37,239 bases of DNA from an uncultured Winogradskyella sp. (GTDB lineage: Bacteria > Bacteroidota > Bacteroidia > Flavobacteriales > Flavobacteriaceae), in NCBI RefSeq assembly GCF_947498005.1, contig NZ_CANMIW010000013.1, forward strand, positions 1-37,239, written 5' to 3'. The position numbers and the translations under genes were made by a program. The notes beneath the pieces are model-generated. The model did not search any database, was not told where the DNA came from, and saw only the letters and a list, made by a program, of their open reading frames with translations. Below are positions 5,922 to 14,376 of this stretch, in pieces; positions within the stretch are counted from its first letter, which is position 1; every line of letters starts with the position of its first letter.

Positions 5922-7121
5922 TTATAAAATACCCAGTTCTTTCATGCAAGTTTTCATATTATTATAAGTGCGTTCAATGTCAGCATCTAAACCAATTGAA
6001 AAACGAATTAACCCATCGCTTAGTCCCATTTCTTTTTGTTCATCTTCAGGTATTTCAGAAGATGTAGAGCTTCCTGGTGCACTAAAAAGGGTTTTATAAA
6101 AACCTAAGCTAACAGCAAGATAACCTAAGTTTCTTTCTTGCATTAATTCCATAAGTGCATTGGCTTTATCTAAAGAGCCAACATCAATGGTTAACATGCC
6201 TCCAAAACCGTATTTTTCATTCATCATGGATTTAAATAATTCATGAGATGGGTGAGACGCTAAACCTGGATATACTGTTTTTAAACCATCGTTTTCAAAT
6301 TTTTCAGCCAAAAAAGTCGCGTTGTGGCTATGTTGCATCATTCTAATGTGCAGTGTTCTTAGGTTTTTAAGAACAGATGCAGAACGTAAACTATCCATTG
6401 TAGAGCCTAATAACATTGCAGCTCCACTGTTAACGTTTCTAAGATCGTCAATTAACTCTTGCGTTCCACAAACAACACCTCCAACAGTATCTGAAGAACC
6501 ATTAATAAATTTAGTTAAACTATGGGCAACGACATCAGCACCTAATTTTATAGGAGAAATCGATAGTGGAGAAAACGTATTATCTACTATAAGTTTTAAA
6601 TTGTGTTTTTTTGCTATTGCCGCTAAACCTTTGATATCTGCTACTTCTAAAAGCGGATTACTAACAGACTCACAATACAAAACTTTTGTGTTTGGCGTAA
6701 TTGCCGCTTCAACAACATCTAATTTCGTTATATCTACAAACGTGGTATTTATACCCAAACGTGGTGTAAAATTTTTAAGAAATGCATACGTACCACCATA
6801 AATAGTTCTACTGCTTACTATATGATCACCAGAACCACAGAGTTGAAGCAAAACTGGTGTTATTGCTCCCATACCAGAAGCTGTAACTGTTGCGGTTTCT
6901 GTACCTTCCATAGCTGCTAAAGCTTCGCCTAAATATAAATTAGAAGGTGATGAATGACGTGAGTATAAATAACAACCATCTGCATTGCCTTCAAAAGTAT
7001 CAAACATAGTTTTTGCTGATAGAAATGTGTAGGTTGATGAGTCTGAAATAGAAGGATTTACGCCTCCGAATTCTCCGAAGTATTGTAAATCTTGAATGTT
7101 GTTTGCAGGTTTAAATGCCAT
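5922..7121 (-). CDS. Cys/Met-metabolism PLP-dependent lyase, methionine gamma-lyase-like (399 aa)
   Basis: A full-length member of the gamma-family of PLP enzymes (cystathionine gamma-synthase, cystathionine lyases, methionine gamma-lyase). Visible active-site residues are Tyr53 and Arg55 (YSRHSSPS, cofactor phosphate), Tyr108 (YGGTYAFL), Asp180 (VDNTF, pyridine nitrogen) and Lys204 (SLTKFINGSSD, Schiff-base lysine). In methionine gamma-lyase the Tyr108 position is followed by Gly-Cys; here it is Gly-Gly, as in cystathionine lyases, so the substrate may be cystathionine, homocysteine or methionine. It is divergently transcribed from an Lrp/AsnC gene, an arrangement known for the mdeA-mdeR methionine catabolic pair of Pseudomonas putida. 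The enzyme class is secure, the substrate is not. Confidence 0.88.
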   Translation of the reverse strand: MAFKPANNIQDLQYFGEFGGVNPSISDSSTYTFLSAKTMFDTFEGNADGCYLYSRHSSPSNLYLGEALAAMEGTETATVTASGMGAITPVLLQLCGSGDHIVSSRTIYGGTYAFLKNFTPRLGINTTFVDITKLDVVEAAITPNTKVLYCESVSNPLLEVADIKGLAAIAKKHNLKLIVDNTFSPLSISPIKLGADVVAHSLTKFINGSSDTVGGVVCGTQELIDDLRNVNSGAAMLLGSTMDSLRSASVLKNLRTLHIRMMQHSHNATFLAEKFENDGLKTVYPGLASHPSHELFKSMMNEKYGFGGMLTIDVGSLDKANALMELMQERNLGYLAVSLGFYKTLFSAPGSSTSSEIPEDEQKEMGLSDGLIRFSIGLDADIERTYNNMKTCMKELGIL

Positions 7122-7281
7122 AGTTTAATGATTTGTTTATTGTATTCAAATGTCGTACAAATAAGAATAATATTCAACAGTTAGGGTGGAACTTAGAAAA
7201 TATAATTGTAATAAGTATAATATTTAGATTTAAAATCTTTATATTTAGTGTAAATATGATTTATTCCGAAAAATTATAAGT
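7122..7281. promoter_or_regulatory. Divergent promoter/operator region between lyase and Lrp regulator
   Basis: This 160 bp AT-rich gap serves both directions. It contains two copies of a 17-nt motif, ATAAGTATAATATTTAG at 7211-7227 and ATAAGTATGATATTTGA at 7276-7292; the second overlaps the regulator's start codon. An imperfect palindrome AGATTTAAAATCT lies at 7226-7238. Lrp-type proteins bind AT-rich repeated sites and often repress themselves, so these are candidate operators. That reading is inference. Confidence 0.4.
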
Positions 7282-7743
7282 ATGATATTTGACGAAACCG
7301 ATAGAAAGTTGCTTCATTTGCTACAAGTTGATAGTAAGCAAACAAACAAAGCTTTGTCTACGAAATTAAATTTGTCTGTTACTGCGGTTTATGAGCGCAT
7401 TAAAAAGCTTGAAAAAAGTGGAATTGTAAAACAATATGTTGCTTTGGTTGATAAAACCAAAGTACAGAAAGAATTCGTAGCATTTTGCCATGTAAAATTG
7501 GTGCAACATTCTCAAGATTATGTAGTTAAATTTGAACGAGAAGTTAATCAACTTAACGAAGTTTTAGAATGTTATCATCTCAGTGGTGATTATGATTATT
7601 TGCTTAAAGTTTTGGTAAAAGATATGAAAGCGTTTAGGGAATTTATGGTTGAAAAACTTACCAAAATAGATCATATAGGTAGTACACACAGTATGTTTAT
7701 GATTAACGAAGTAAAACATACAACGGCAATTTCTTTAAATTGA
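7282..7743 (+). CDS. Lrp/AsnC-family transcriptional regulator (153 aa)
   Basis: The N-terminal ~60 residues are an AsnC-type helix-turn-helix (DETDRKLLHLLQVDSKQTNK, then TAVYERIKKLEKSGIV). Residues about 68-145 form the RAM effector domain (VAFCHVKL, then ECYHLSGDYDYLLKVLVKDM), which binds amino acids and drives oligomerisation. Length is standard. It is divergent from the methionine gamma-lyase-like gene 160 bp away, so it very likely controls that gene in response to a sulphur amino acid, and probably itself. The PAS-LuxR gene starts 12 bp after its stop, suggesting a two-regulator operon. Confidence 0.93.
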   Translation: MIFDETDRKLLHLLQVDSKQTNKALSTKLNLSVTAVYERIKKLEKSGIVKQYVALVDKTKVQKEFVAFCHVKLVQHSQDYVVKFEREVNQLNEVLECYHLSGDYDYLLKVLVKDMKAFREFMVEKLTKIDHIGSTHSMFMINEVKHTTAISLN

Positions 7744-7755
7744 TTATATTAGGGT

Positions 7756-8526
7756 ATGAGAACAGCGCACATAAAGGACTTATATAAGTTTATATTTAAA
7801 TCTTACGACAAGCCATATCTACAAGAACATATCAATAAGATTATGGAATTAGATTCTTTTCTTCCTTATAGTTCAACTTTTTTTTGTGTTACTAATACTC
7901 AAGAGTTGTCTTTTGAATATATCAGTAAAAATTATAAAGCTTGTTTAGGTCTTGATCCTAATGAATTAAAAACAAAAGGCATGCGTTATTTTTGGAGTAG
8001 AATTCATCCAGATGATGTAGATGCGTGGTTAGAAGCCTTAAATGGTTTAATGGAATATACACTTAGTGAAATTCCTGAAAACAAAAGAAAAGATGCTAAT
8101 TACACATGGAATTTTAGAATTAAAAATGCAGATGGTGTCTATGTTAATATAGTACAAAACACAACACCTTTAGTCTTTGATTCTACCGGAAAACCAATTA
8201 TTGGTTTAGCACATTACACGGTTTTAAGTCCTAATATTAAAATGGAAATTACGGCTTCTGCAAAATTGTTAAATGATAAACAAGAGTATGAAACCATATA
8301 TTTTAATAATTTTTCTCAAAAATTACTCAGTGAAGGCATAAGCAATAGAGAACGCGATATTATTAGGCTCTTAGTTTTAAACCATACAAGTAAAGAAATT
8401 TCTGAAAAGCTAAACATAAGCTCACACACAGTAGATACACACCGAAGAAATATATTAAAAAAGCTAAATGTATCCTCTACTGGTGAGCTTGTAGGTATGC
8501 TGAAAACAAAACAACATTGGTTATAA
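7756..8526 (+). CDS. PAS-domain LuxR-type transcriptional regulator (256 aa)
   Basis: Residues about 40-160 form a PAS domain of the PAS_3 kind: RIHPDDVDAWLEALN, then the YTWNFRIKNADGVY strand and a GLAHYTVLS end. Residues about 195-253 form a LuxR/GerE helix-turn-helix (SNRERDIIRLLVLNHTSKEI, then ISSHTVDTHRRNILKKLNV). There is no receiver domain or membrane segment, so it is probably a one-component cytosolic regulator. The PAS ligand cannot be told. It follows the Lrp gene after 12 bp and a strong terminator follows it, so the two form one transcript. Confidence 0.9.
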   Translation: MRTAHIKDLYKFIFKSYDKPYLQEHINKIMELDSFLPYSSTFFCVTNTQELSFEYISKNYKACLGLDPNELKTKGMRYFWSRIHPDDVDAWLEALNGLMEYTLSEIPENKRKDANYTWNFRIKNADGVYVNIVQNTTPLVFDSTGKPIIGLAHYTVLSPNIKMEITASAKLLNDKQEYETIYFNNFSQKLLSEGISNRERDIIRLLVLNHTSKEISEKLNISSHTVDTHRRNILKKLNVSSTGELVGMLKTKQHWL

Positions 8527-8611
8527 GTATATAAAATACTCAAATTGAGTATTGTTGAATACTAAATGTTTATTGATATTTGACATGCTATTAGCAACTT
8601 AGGGAAAATAT

Positions 8612-8660
8612 GTCCATACTTAGAGTTTAATTGATAAACTTTGGGTTTGGACTTTTTTTA
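8612..8660 (+). terminator. Rho-independent terminator after the Lrp/PAS-LuxR operon
   Basis: GTCCA...AGAGTTTA pairs with TAAACTTT...TTGGAC around a short ATTGA loop and is followed by a run of T. It lies 86 bp after the stop of the PAS-LuxR gene. The remaining ~120 bp before 8784 are AT-rich leader with no clear consensus promoter. Confidence 0.75.
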
Positions 8661-8783
8661 TGCCATAATTTTAAAAATTTTTAATTCAAAATAATTATAA
8701 AGCAACCATTCTTAATATTTTTACGTCTATCTAAATAGAACCATCTGTATAATGGTAAAATTTATAAATATAAAATTTAGAAT

Positions 8784-10385
8784 ATGATCAAAAAAATACT
8801 ACTCACGTTTAGCGTTATAGTGCTATTGGCATCTTGCGGAAGTGTTGAAAAACACAATTTACAAGTCACAAAATTACATTCTGTTGCAGATTTACGAGAG
8901 GACGTAGATAAATTATATACGCAACTAAAGCGTAACCATCCACACTTATATGAATTTACATCTAAAGACGTTTTAGATTTTAAGTTCGATAGCCTAAAAA
9001 GCGCTATTCAGAACCCAATGGATAGTCGTGCGTTTTACAAGCAGTTGTCACAAGTCACTAAATATGTAGGTCAAGGTCATATGTCTGTTTCGCCACCAGG
9101 TAAACAATTTAAAAGAAAAGAGAGAAAGGCTCTTAATAAAATGAAGTTTGATATCAATAATTTAGATTTTGAATATTTAGATGACAAACTTTTTATTGCA
9201 AATGCAAGAGGGAAAGATAGTGTTTTAATCAATGCGCAAGTGTTAGAGGTTGAAGGCGAAAAAACTCAAGATTTACTCGATAAATTCAAAAAACGAATAG
9301 CTTCAGATGGATATAATACAACATTTCATCAACGCGTATCGGGAAATCGTTTTTTATCTTACTATGTATATGATAAAGGACGTTTTGATAGTATAAGTCT
9401 TACATTAAAGAATTCAGATTCAACTTTTGTGAAACAGTACAAACGTGTTCTTAGAAAAGATTCAACCACTGCGAAAAATGATTCTATTAAAGTAGATTCT
9501 CTTAAGTTGAAGAAAAAGATAAAATTAACGAAAGAAGAACGAAAAGCTAAAAAATTAGAAAGCAAGGCAAAACGAAAATATAATCGTGATCATGGTTATA
9601 ATTACTTAAGAAAAGAATACACACGTAACTTAAATTTTGTAGGTAAAGATAGTACTGTTGCATTGCTGAAAATAAGAGGATTCTCTAGAAATAAGTATGA
9701 AGATTTTTATGACCAAACCTTCAAAACATTAGACTCACTTAAAACGGATGCACTAATTATTGATCTAAGAAATAATTTTGGTGGTAGATTAAAGGAAATT
9801 ACCTATTTGTATGGTTATTTAACAGACAAGAATTATACAATGATAAATACTAGTGAGGTAAATACTAAATTTCCAATACTAAAAAGTTTAATGAGTAATA
9901 CAACACCAAATGGACTAAAAGTATTAGGAGGAGTTTTGACGCCAGTTTTTGCAACGATTGATATCTTAAAGGTAAAGAAAACAGATGGAAAATTATATTA
10001 CAGGTTTAATTCGGCAAAAGAAAAAGAAGCACAACCATTAAACTTTAAAGGAAAAATTTATGTCCTCATTAATGGAAACTCGTTTTCTGCGTCATCATTG
10101 ATATCTACACAATTGCAAGGTAGTAAACGCGCCACTTTTGTAGGCGAAGAAACAGGAGGAGCTTATAACGGAACAGTGGCAGGGTTTTACAAGTTATATG
10201 AACTGCCTAATACCAAAGTTAAAGCGAGAATTGGCTTAGCATTTATAGATGCGCCATACAAAACAACACCAGAAGGTTATGGTGTAAAACCAGATATTGA
10301 AATTATTCCAACATATCAAGATCGTTTAAATAATATTGACCCTGAATTAGAGTGGGTTTTAAAGGATATAGAAGAAAAAAAGTAA
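8784..10385 (+). CDS. S41-family (C-terminal processing) peptidase, lipoprotein (533 aa)
   Basis: The signal peptide ends in a lipobox with Cys18 (VLLASCGS), so the enzyme is anchored in the envelope. The C-terminal half carries an S41 core: a LIIDLRNNFGG segment and NGNSFSASSLIS, whose Ser435 (S-A-S) matches the S41 nucleophile position; GEETGGAYNG follows. The Glu usual just after the SAS motif is replaced by Ser. Between about 230 and 272 there is a very lysine-rich insert (KLKKKIKLTKEERKAKKLES). No clear PDZ domain is seen. The substrate is unknown. It stands alone between a terminator and the dihydrolipoyl dehydrogenase gene. Confidence 0.87.
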   Translation: MIKKILLTFSVIVLLASCGSVEKHNLQVTKLHSVADLREDVDKLYTQLKRNHPHLYEFTSKDVLDFKFDSLKSAIQNPMDSRAFYKQLSQVTKYVGQGHMSVSPPGKQFKRKERKALNKMKFDINNLDFEYLDDKLFIANARGKDSVLINAQVLEVEGEKTQDLLDKFKKRIASDGYNTTFHQRVSGNRFLSYYVYDKGRFDSISLTLKNSDSTFVKQYKRVLRKDSTTAKNDSIKVDSLKLKKKIKLTKEERKAKKLESKAKRKYNRDHGYNYLRKEYTRNLNFVGKDSTVALLKIRGFSRNKYEDFYDQTFKTLDSLKTDALIIDLRNNFGGRLKEITYLYGYLTDKNYTMINTSEVNTKFPILKSLMSNTTPNGLKVLGGVLTPVFATIDILKVKKTDGKLYYRFNSAKEKEAQPLNFKGKIYVLINGNSFSASSLISTQLQGSKRATFVGEETGGAYNGTVAGFYKLYELPNTKVKARIGLAFIDAPYKTTPEGYGVKPDIEIIPTYQDRLNNIDPELEWVLKDIEEKK

Positions 10386-10440
10386 ATAAATTACTTCTCT
10401 AATAATTAGATTTAAAGTTCGTAAATTATAATCTAAGTCG

Positions 10441-10448
10441 TATTTTTG
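10441..10448 (+). promoter_or_regulatory. Possible -7 box (TAnnTTTG) for dihydrolipoyl dehydrogenase
   Basis: TATTTTTG matches the Bacteroidota -7 consensus and lies 34 bp before the ATG at 10483. No good -33 TTTG is visible (GTTCG stands near the expected place), so this is tentative. A site here also argues for the internal ATG at 10483 over an upstream start. Confidence 0.4.
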
Positions 10449-10482
10449 TTTGTATATAAATAATTACACAAAAAACAAACTC

Positions 10483-11883
10483 ATGAAATCATACGACGTA
10501 GCAGTAATAGGTTCTGGACCTGGAGGATATGTAGCAGCAATTCGTTGCGCACAATTAGGCATGAAAACAGCCATTATTGAAAAATATTCTACTCTTGGAG
10601 GAACTTGCTTAAACGTAGGTTGTATTCCTAGTAAAGCCTTATTGAGTTCTTCTCATCATTATGAAGAAGCAACTAAACATTTTAGCGAACATGGCATCGA
10701 AATTCCTGGCGACATCAAAGTTAATTTAGAAAAAATGATAGGTCGTAAGCAGGCTGTTGTAGATCAAACTACAGGAGGTATTGATTTCTTAATGAAGAAA
10801 AATAACATCGATGTTTTTGAAGGTTTAGGATCTTTTAAAGATGCAACGCATATTACAATAGAAGGTAAAGATGCTCAAGAAATTGAAGCTAAAAAAATCA
10901 TTATAGCCACAGGGTCTAAGCCATCAACTTTACCATTTATTAGCTTAGATAAAGAACGAATTATTACTTCTACAGAAGCTTTAAAACTTAAAGAAATACC
11001 AAAACACATGATTATCATTGGAGGAGGAGTTATTGGTTTAGAGCTTGGGCAAGTTTATCGTCGTCTAGGAGCAGAGGTTACTGTTATAGAATACATGGAC
11101 AGAATCTTACCTACAATGGACGCTGGTTTATCAAAAGAATTAAACAAAGTATTTAAGAAAGCAAAATGTAAAATGATGTTGTCTCATAAAGTTCAATCTG
11201 TTGAGCGTAATGGCGATGAAGTTATTGTAAAGGCTGAAAATAAAAAAGGAGAACTCGTTGAGTTTAAAGGCGATTATTGTTTAGTTTCTGTTGGTAGACG
11301 TCCTTATACAGATGGTTTAAATCTTGAAGCTGCAGGTGTAAAAATGACAGATAGAGGACAAGTAGAAGTCAATGAGCACTTACAGACTAACGTGTCTAAT
11401 ATCTATGGAATTGGTGATGTTGTAAAAGGAGCGATGTTAGCGCATAAAGCTGAAGAAGAAGGTGTTTTTGTAGCAGAAACAATTGCAGGACAAAAACCAC
11501 ATATTGATTATAATTTAATTCCTGGTGTCGTTTACACGTGGCCAGAAGTAGCTGCTGTTGGGAAAACAGAAGAAGAATTAAAAGCAGATAATGTAGCTTA
11601 TAAAGTGGGACAATTTCCTTTTAAAGCCTTAGGAAGAGCAAGAGCAAGTGGAGATACAGACGGTTTTGTGAAAATCTTAGCTGATAAAACCACAGATGAA
11701 GTTTTAGGTGTACATATGATTGGCGCACGTTGCGCGGATTTAATTGCAGAAGCTGTAACAGCTATGGAGTTTAGAGCATCTGCAGAAGATATTTCTCGTA
11801 TGTCTCACGCACATCCAACATTTGCTGAAGCTATTAAGGAAGCCGCATTAGCCGCAACAGACGACAGAGCTTTACACGTTTAG
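10483..11883 (+). CDS. lpdA: Dihydrolipoyl dehydrogenase, E3 (466 aa)
   Basis: This flavoprotein reoxidises dihydrolipoamide with NAD+ in the 2-oxoacid dehydrogenase complexes and the glycine cleavage system. The FAD-binding GSGPGGY is at the N-terminus, the redox disulphide Cys42/Cys47 is in GGTCLNVGCIPSK, the NAD-binding motif is IIGGGVIGLELG, and the catalytic His-Glu pair is in HAHPTFAEAIKEA near the C-terminus. Length is standard. The open frame extends upstream to 10450, but MKSYDVAVIG at 10483 matches the family start. No E1 or E2 gene is adjacent, so it probably serves several complexes. fabV follows 9 bp after the stop. Confidence 0.95.
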   Translation: MKSYDVAVIGSGPGGYVAAIRCAQLGMKTAIIEKYSTLGGTCLNVGCIPSKALLSSSHHYEEATKHFSEHGIEIPGDIKVNLEKMIGRKQAVVDQTTGGIDFLMKKNNIDVFEGLGSFKDATHITIEGKDAQEIEAKKIIIATGSKPSTLPFISLDKERIITSTEALKLKEIPKHMIIIGGGVIGLELGQVYRRLGAEVTVIEYMDRILPTMDAGLSKELNKVFKKAKCKMMLSHKVQSVERNGDEVIVKAENKKGELVEFKGDYCLVSVGRRPYTDGLNLEAAGVKMTDRGQVEVNEHLQTNVSNIYGIGDVVKGAMLAHKAEEEGVFVAETIAGQKPHIDYNLIPGVVYTWPEVAAVGKTEEELKADNVAYKVGQFPFKALGRARASGDTDGFVKILADKTTDEVLGVHMIGARCADLIAEAVTAMEFRASAEDISRMSHAHPTFAEAIKEAALAATDDRALHV

Positions 11884-11892
11884 ATTTTAAAT

Positions 11893-13083
11893 ATGATTAT
11901 AGAACCAAAAACAAGAGGATTTATATGTTTAACATCTCATCCAAAAGGTTGTGAGCAAAATGTATTAAATCAGATTGAATATATAAAATCAAAACCGACC
12001 CAAAATGGTCCTAAAAATGTGCTAGTTATAGGTGCATCTACAGGTTTTGGTTTGGCATCGAGAATAACAAGTGCTTACGGATCTAATGCATCAACAATTG
12101 GTGTGTTTTTTGAAAAGCCGCCATCAGAAGGTCGTCCGGCTTCACCAGGTTGGTACAATAGTGCAGCTTTTGAAAATCAAGCCCATAAAGACGGTTTGTA
12201 TGCAAAGAGCATAAATGGTGATGCTTTTTCTCACGATATAAAAGCGCAAACTTTAAATTTAATTAAAAAAGATTTAGGGAAAATAGATATGTTAATCTAT
12301 AGTTTGGCTTCTCCTGTGAGAACACATCCAGATTCGGGCAAGCGATACAAATCGGTTTTGAAACCCATTGGTGATGCATTTACAAATAATACTGTAGATT
12401 TTCACTCAGGTATTGTGAAAGAAATTTCTATTGAGCCATGTTCTGGAGATGATATTGATAATACAATAGCTGTAATGGGAGGCGAAGATTGGCAAATGTG
12501 GATAGACCTGTTAAAGTCTGAAAACGTATTGTCTGAAGATTTTACCACAGTTGCATATTCTTACATTGGCCCTTCATTAACAGAGGCTGTTTATAGAAAA
12601 GGTACCATTGGTAGAGCAAAAGATCATTTAGAAGCTACTGCATTTAAAATTACAGAAGCTTTAAAAGATATTAATGGTAAAGGCTACGTTTCAGTAAACA
12701 AAGCGTTAGTAACGCAAGCGAGTTCTGCTATTCCTGTAATTCCGTTATATATTTCATTACTATATAAAGTGATGAAAGAAGAAGGTGTACATGAAGGTTG
12801 TATAGAGCAAATTGAAAGATTATTCAACGAACGCTTATATGCTGAAGATTTACAATTAGATGACGCAGGAAGAATACGTATTGACGATTGGGAAATGCGA
12901 GATGACATTCAAGCTAAAGTGTTAGAACTTTGGAAACAAGCTACAACAGAAACATTGCCAAATATTGGTGATTTAGAAGGTTATAAAACGGATTTTTTCA
13001 ACCTTTTTGGTTTTAATGTTGAAGGTATAGATTACGATAAAGACGTAAATGAAATGGTTGCAGTACCTGGATTGCAAGAGTAA
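11893..13083 (+). CDS. fabV: Trans-2-enoyl-ACP/CoA reductase FabV (396 aa)
   Basis: FabV performs the last reduction of fatty-acid elongation using NADH and is the triclosan-resistant alternative to FabI. The family signature is clear: an N-terminal PKTRGFICLTSHPKGCEQNV segment, the long-chain SDR cofactor loop VIGASTGFGLASR (about 45-57), IYSLASPVRTHPDSGK, and the catalytic Tyr-x8-Lys, Tyr234 to Lys243 in VYRKGTIGRAKDHL. Length is typical. It starts 9 bp after lpdA, so the two share a transcript, and it ends at a strong terminator. The pairing with E3 links acetyl-CoA supply to lipid synthesis only loosely; this is inference. Confidence 0.95.
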   Translation: MIIEPKTRGFICLTSHPKGCEQNVLNQIEYIKSKPTQNGPKNVLVIGASTGFGLASRITSAYGSNASTIGVFFEKPPSEGRPASPGWYNSAAFENQAHKDGLYAKSINGDAFSHDIKAQTLNLIKKDLGKIDMLIYSLASPVRTHPDSGKRYKSVLKPIGDAFTNNTVDFHSGIVKEISIEPCSGDDIDNTIAVMGGEDWQMWIDLLKSENVLSEDFTTVAYSYIGPSLTEAVYRKGTIGRAKDHLEATAFKITEALKDINGKGYVSVNKALVTQASSAIPVIPLYISLLYKVMKEEGVHEGCIEQIERLFNERLYAEDLQLDDAGRIRIDDWEMRDDIQAKVLELWKQATTETLPNIGDLEGYKTDFFNLFGFNVEGIDYDKDVNEMVAVPGLQE

Positions 13084-13100
13084 TCCATAATAATATTCAC

Positions 13101-13151
13101 AAAAGCGAACCGCATTACTTCATTAATTTAAAGTTGGGTTCGCTTTTTTTA
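13101..13151 (+). terminator. Rho-independent terminator after lpdA-fabV
   Basis: AAAAGCGAACC (13101-13111) pairs with GGTTCGCTTTT and is followed by a T run. It begins 18 bp after the fabV stop. The A-rich 5' side could make it partly bidirectional. Confidence 0.88.
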
Positions 13152-13176
13152 TTTTTCAATTTTCAAAATTACTAGC

Positions 13177-14376
13177 TTGTTCAAAATATTAAATGCCATA
13201 TTTCCAATTTATTTTTGGCTTATCTTATTAATAGGAATTGTAGTTCTCGTTAATAATGTTAATGTAGAAATTGCATACTTATTACTTAACCTTGTCGCTT
13301 TTTTATTTTCAATAAAAGTAGGAGTTGTAATCCATGAGTTTGGCCATTTAATATTCGGTAAATTAGCAGGTGGCAATCCTAAACGTATTGTACTAGGTAA
13401 AAGTCATGAAGTAAAACGGTTTACTGTTTTTGATATTAAAATTATATTGAATAAGGATTTTAATGGCGGATTTGCTTTTGTTGAATTTCCTCCAGAAAAA
13501 AACACTAAGATCAATCAGTTTTTGCTGAGCTCAGGAGGCTGCTTAACCAATTTGATTGTTGCTGGATTATTATTGTTGTGCATAGACTTTAGTTTTTCTT
13601 TTCTTTCTAGTGATAATGGATTTCAGTTTACATCAGCATTTATATTTGCCAATTCTCTAATTGCTATAATTAGTTTAATTCCTTATCATGTTGAATACCA
13701 AGGTGTAAAAGTGCCTACAGATGGTTTAACTTTATTAAGGTTGCCATTTAAAAAAAATAATGCGAGTAATGTTGACTTTAATGCCTTTTTTGAAGCCCAA
13801 GAAAAGTTTGAAGAAAAAGAATTTGATGCGGCAATTCAACTTTATAAAAAATATATAAATATTGAAGAGACTAAGGTATTAGCTCATTACAATACAGGAA
13901 TAATGTATTCTAAGAAAGGAGATATTGATGAAGGGATGTCATGGCTAGAGTCTTGTTTAAATCTAGTTGATAAAGAAAAAGATAAAATGATGTTTGCCCA
14001 CATTAATAATGGTTTGGCTTGGTTAAAATTGGTAAAAGGGGATACAGGTCAGATTGATATTTTGTCTAAAACAGCCTATTCAATTAAGCCTAGTTTTTAC
14101 TATTTTAAAGGGACAAGAGGTGCTGTTCTTATTGAATTAGGTAAAATAGAAGCCGGAATTAAAATGTTAACTCCTTTAGTTGATTTTAAATATCCCAATA
14201 GCCAAACCGTAACTGACGCTATTTTTTTATATTATGGACATACCGTTCTAAATTCAAATAAAAAGGCTCAAAAATTTTTCAATTTTGTCAGCAAAAATTT
14301 AGATAGATTAAGTGCAGATGAATTGTTGGTATGGAAAAGGATTCAAAATAAACTAAAAACCACAGAAGGATTATAA
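13177..14376 (+). CDS. M50-like membrane metalloprotease fused to TPR-like repeats (399 aa)
   Basis: The N-terminal ~195 residues are membrane-embedded with the zinc-protease motif HEFGH (His53-Glu54-His57) inside a hydrophobic helix and the distal VPTDG (Asp182) that supplies the third ligand in site-2-protease-like M50 enzymes. The catalytic residues look intact. Residues about 200-395 are soluble and helical with a TPR-like pattern (FDAAIQLYKKYINIEE, LAHYNTGIMYSKKGDIDEG, GAVLIELGKIEAGI). No PDZ domain is present. The start is TTG at 13177; no in-frame ATG lies close by. It may process a membrane regulator, with the TPR part selecting partners. Substrate unknown. Confidence 0.82.
   Translation: MFKILNAIFPIYFWLILLIGIVVLVNNVNVEIAYLLLNLVAFLFSIKVGVVIHEFGHLIFGKLAGGNPKRIVLGKSHEVKRFTVFDIKIILNKDFNGGFAFVEFPPEKNTKINQFLLSSGGCLTNLIVAGLLLLCIDFSFSFLSSDNGFQFTSAFIFANSLIAIISLIPYHVEYQGVKVPTDGLTLLRLPFKKNNASNVDFNAFFEAQEKFEEKEFDAAIQLYKKYINIEETKVLAHYNTGIMYSKKGDIDEGMSWLESCLNLVDKEKDKMMFAHINNGLAWLKLVKGDTGQIDILSKTAYSIKPSFYYFKGTRGAVLIELGKIEAGIKMLTPLVDFKYPNSQTVTDAIFLYYGHTVLNSNKKAQKFFNFVSKNLDRLSADELLVWKRIQNKLKTTEGL

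Noticed and set aside
6322..6801. 159-codon plus-strand frame inside the PLP lyase gene
   Set aside because: The minus strand encodes an intact enzyme with all active-site residues here. The opposite frame is a shadow without recognisable motifs.
10450..10482. Upstream start for dihydrolipoyl dehydrogenase
   Set aside because: The extra 11 codons follow immediately after a -7-like box and do not resemble the family N-terminus. The ATG at 10483 gives the standard MKSYDVAVIG start.
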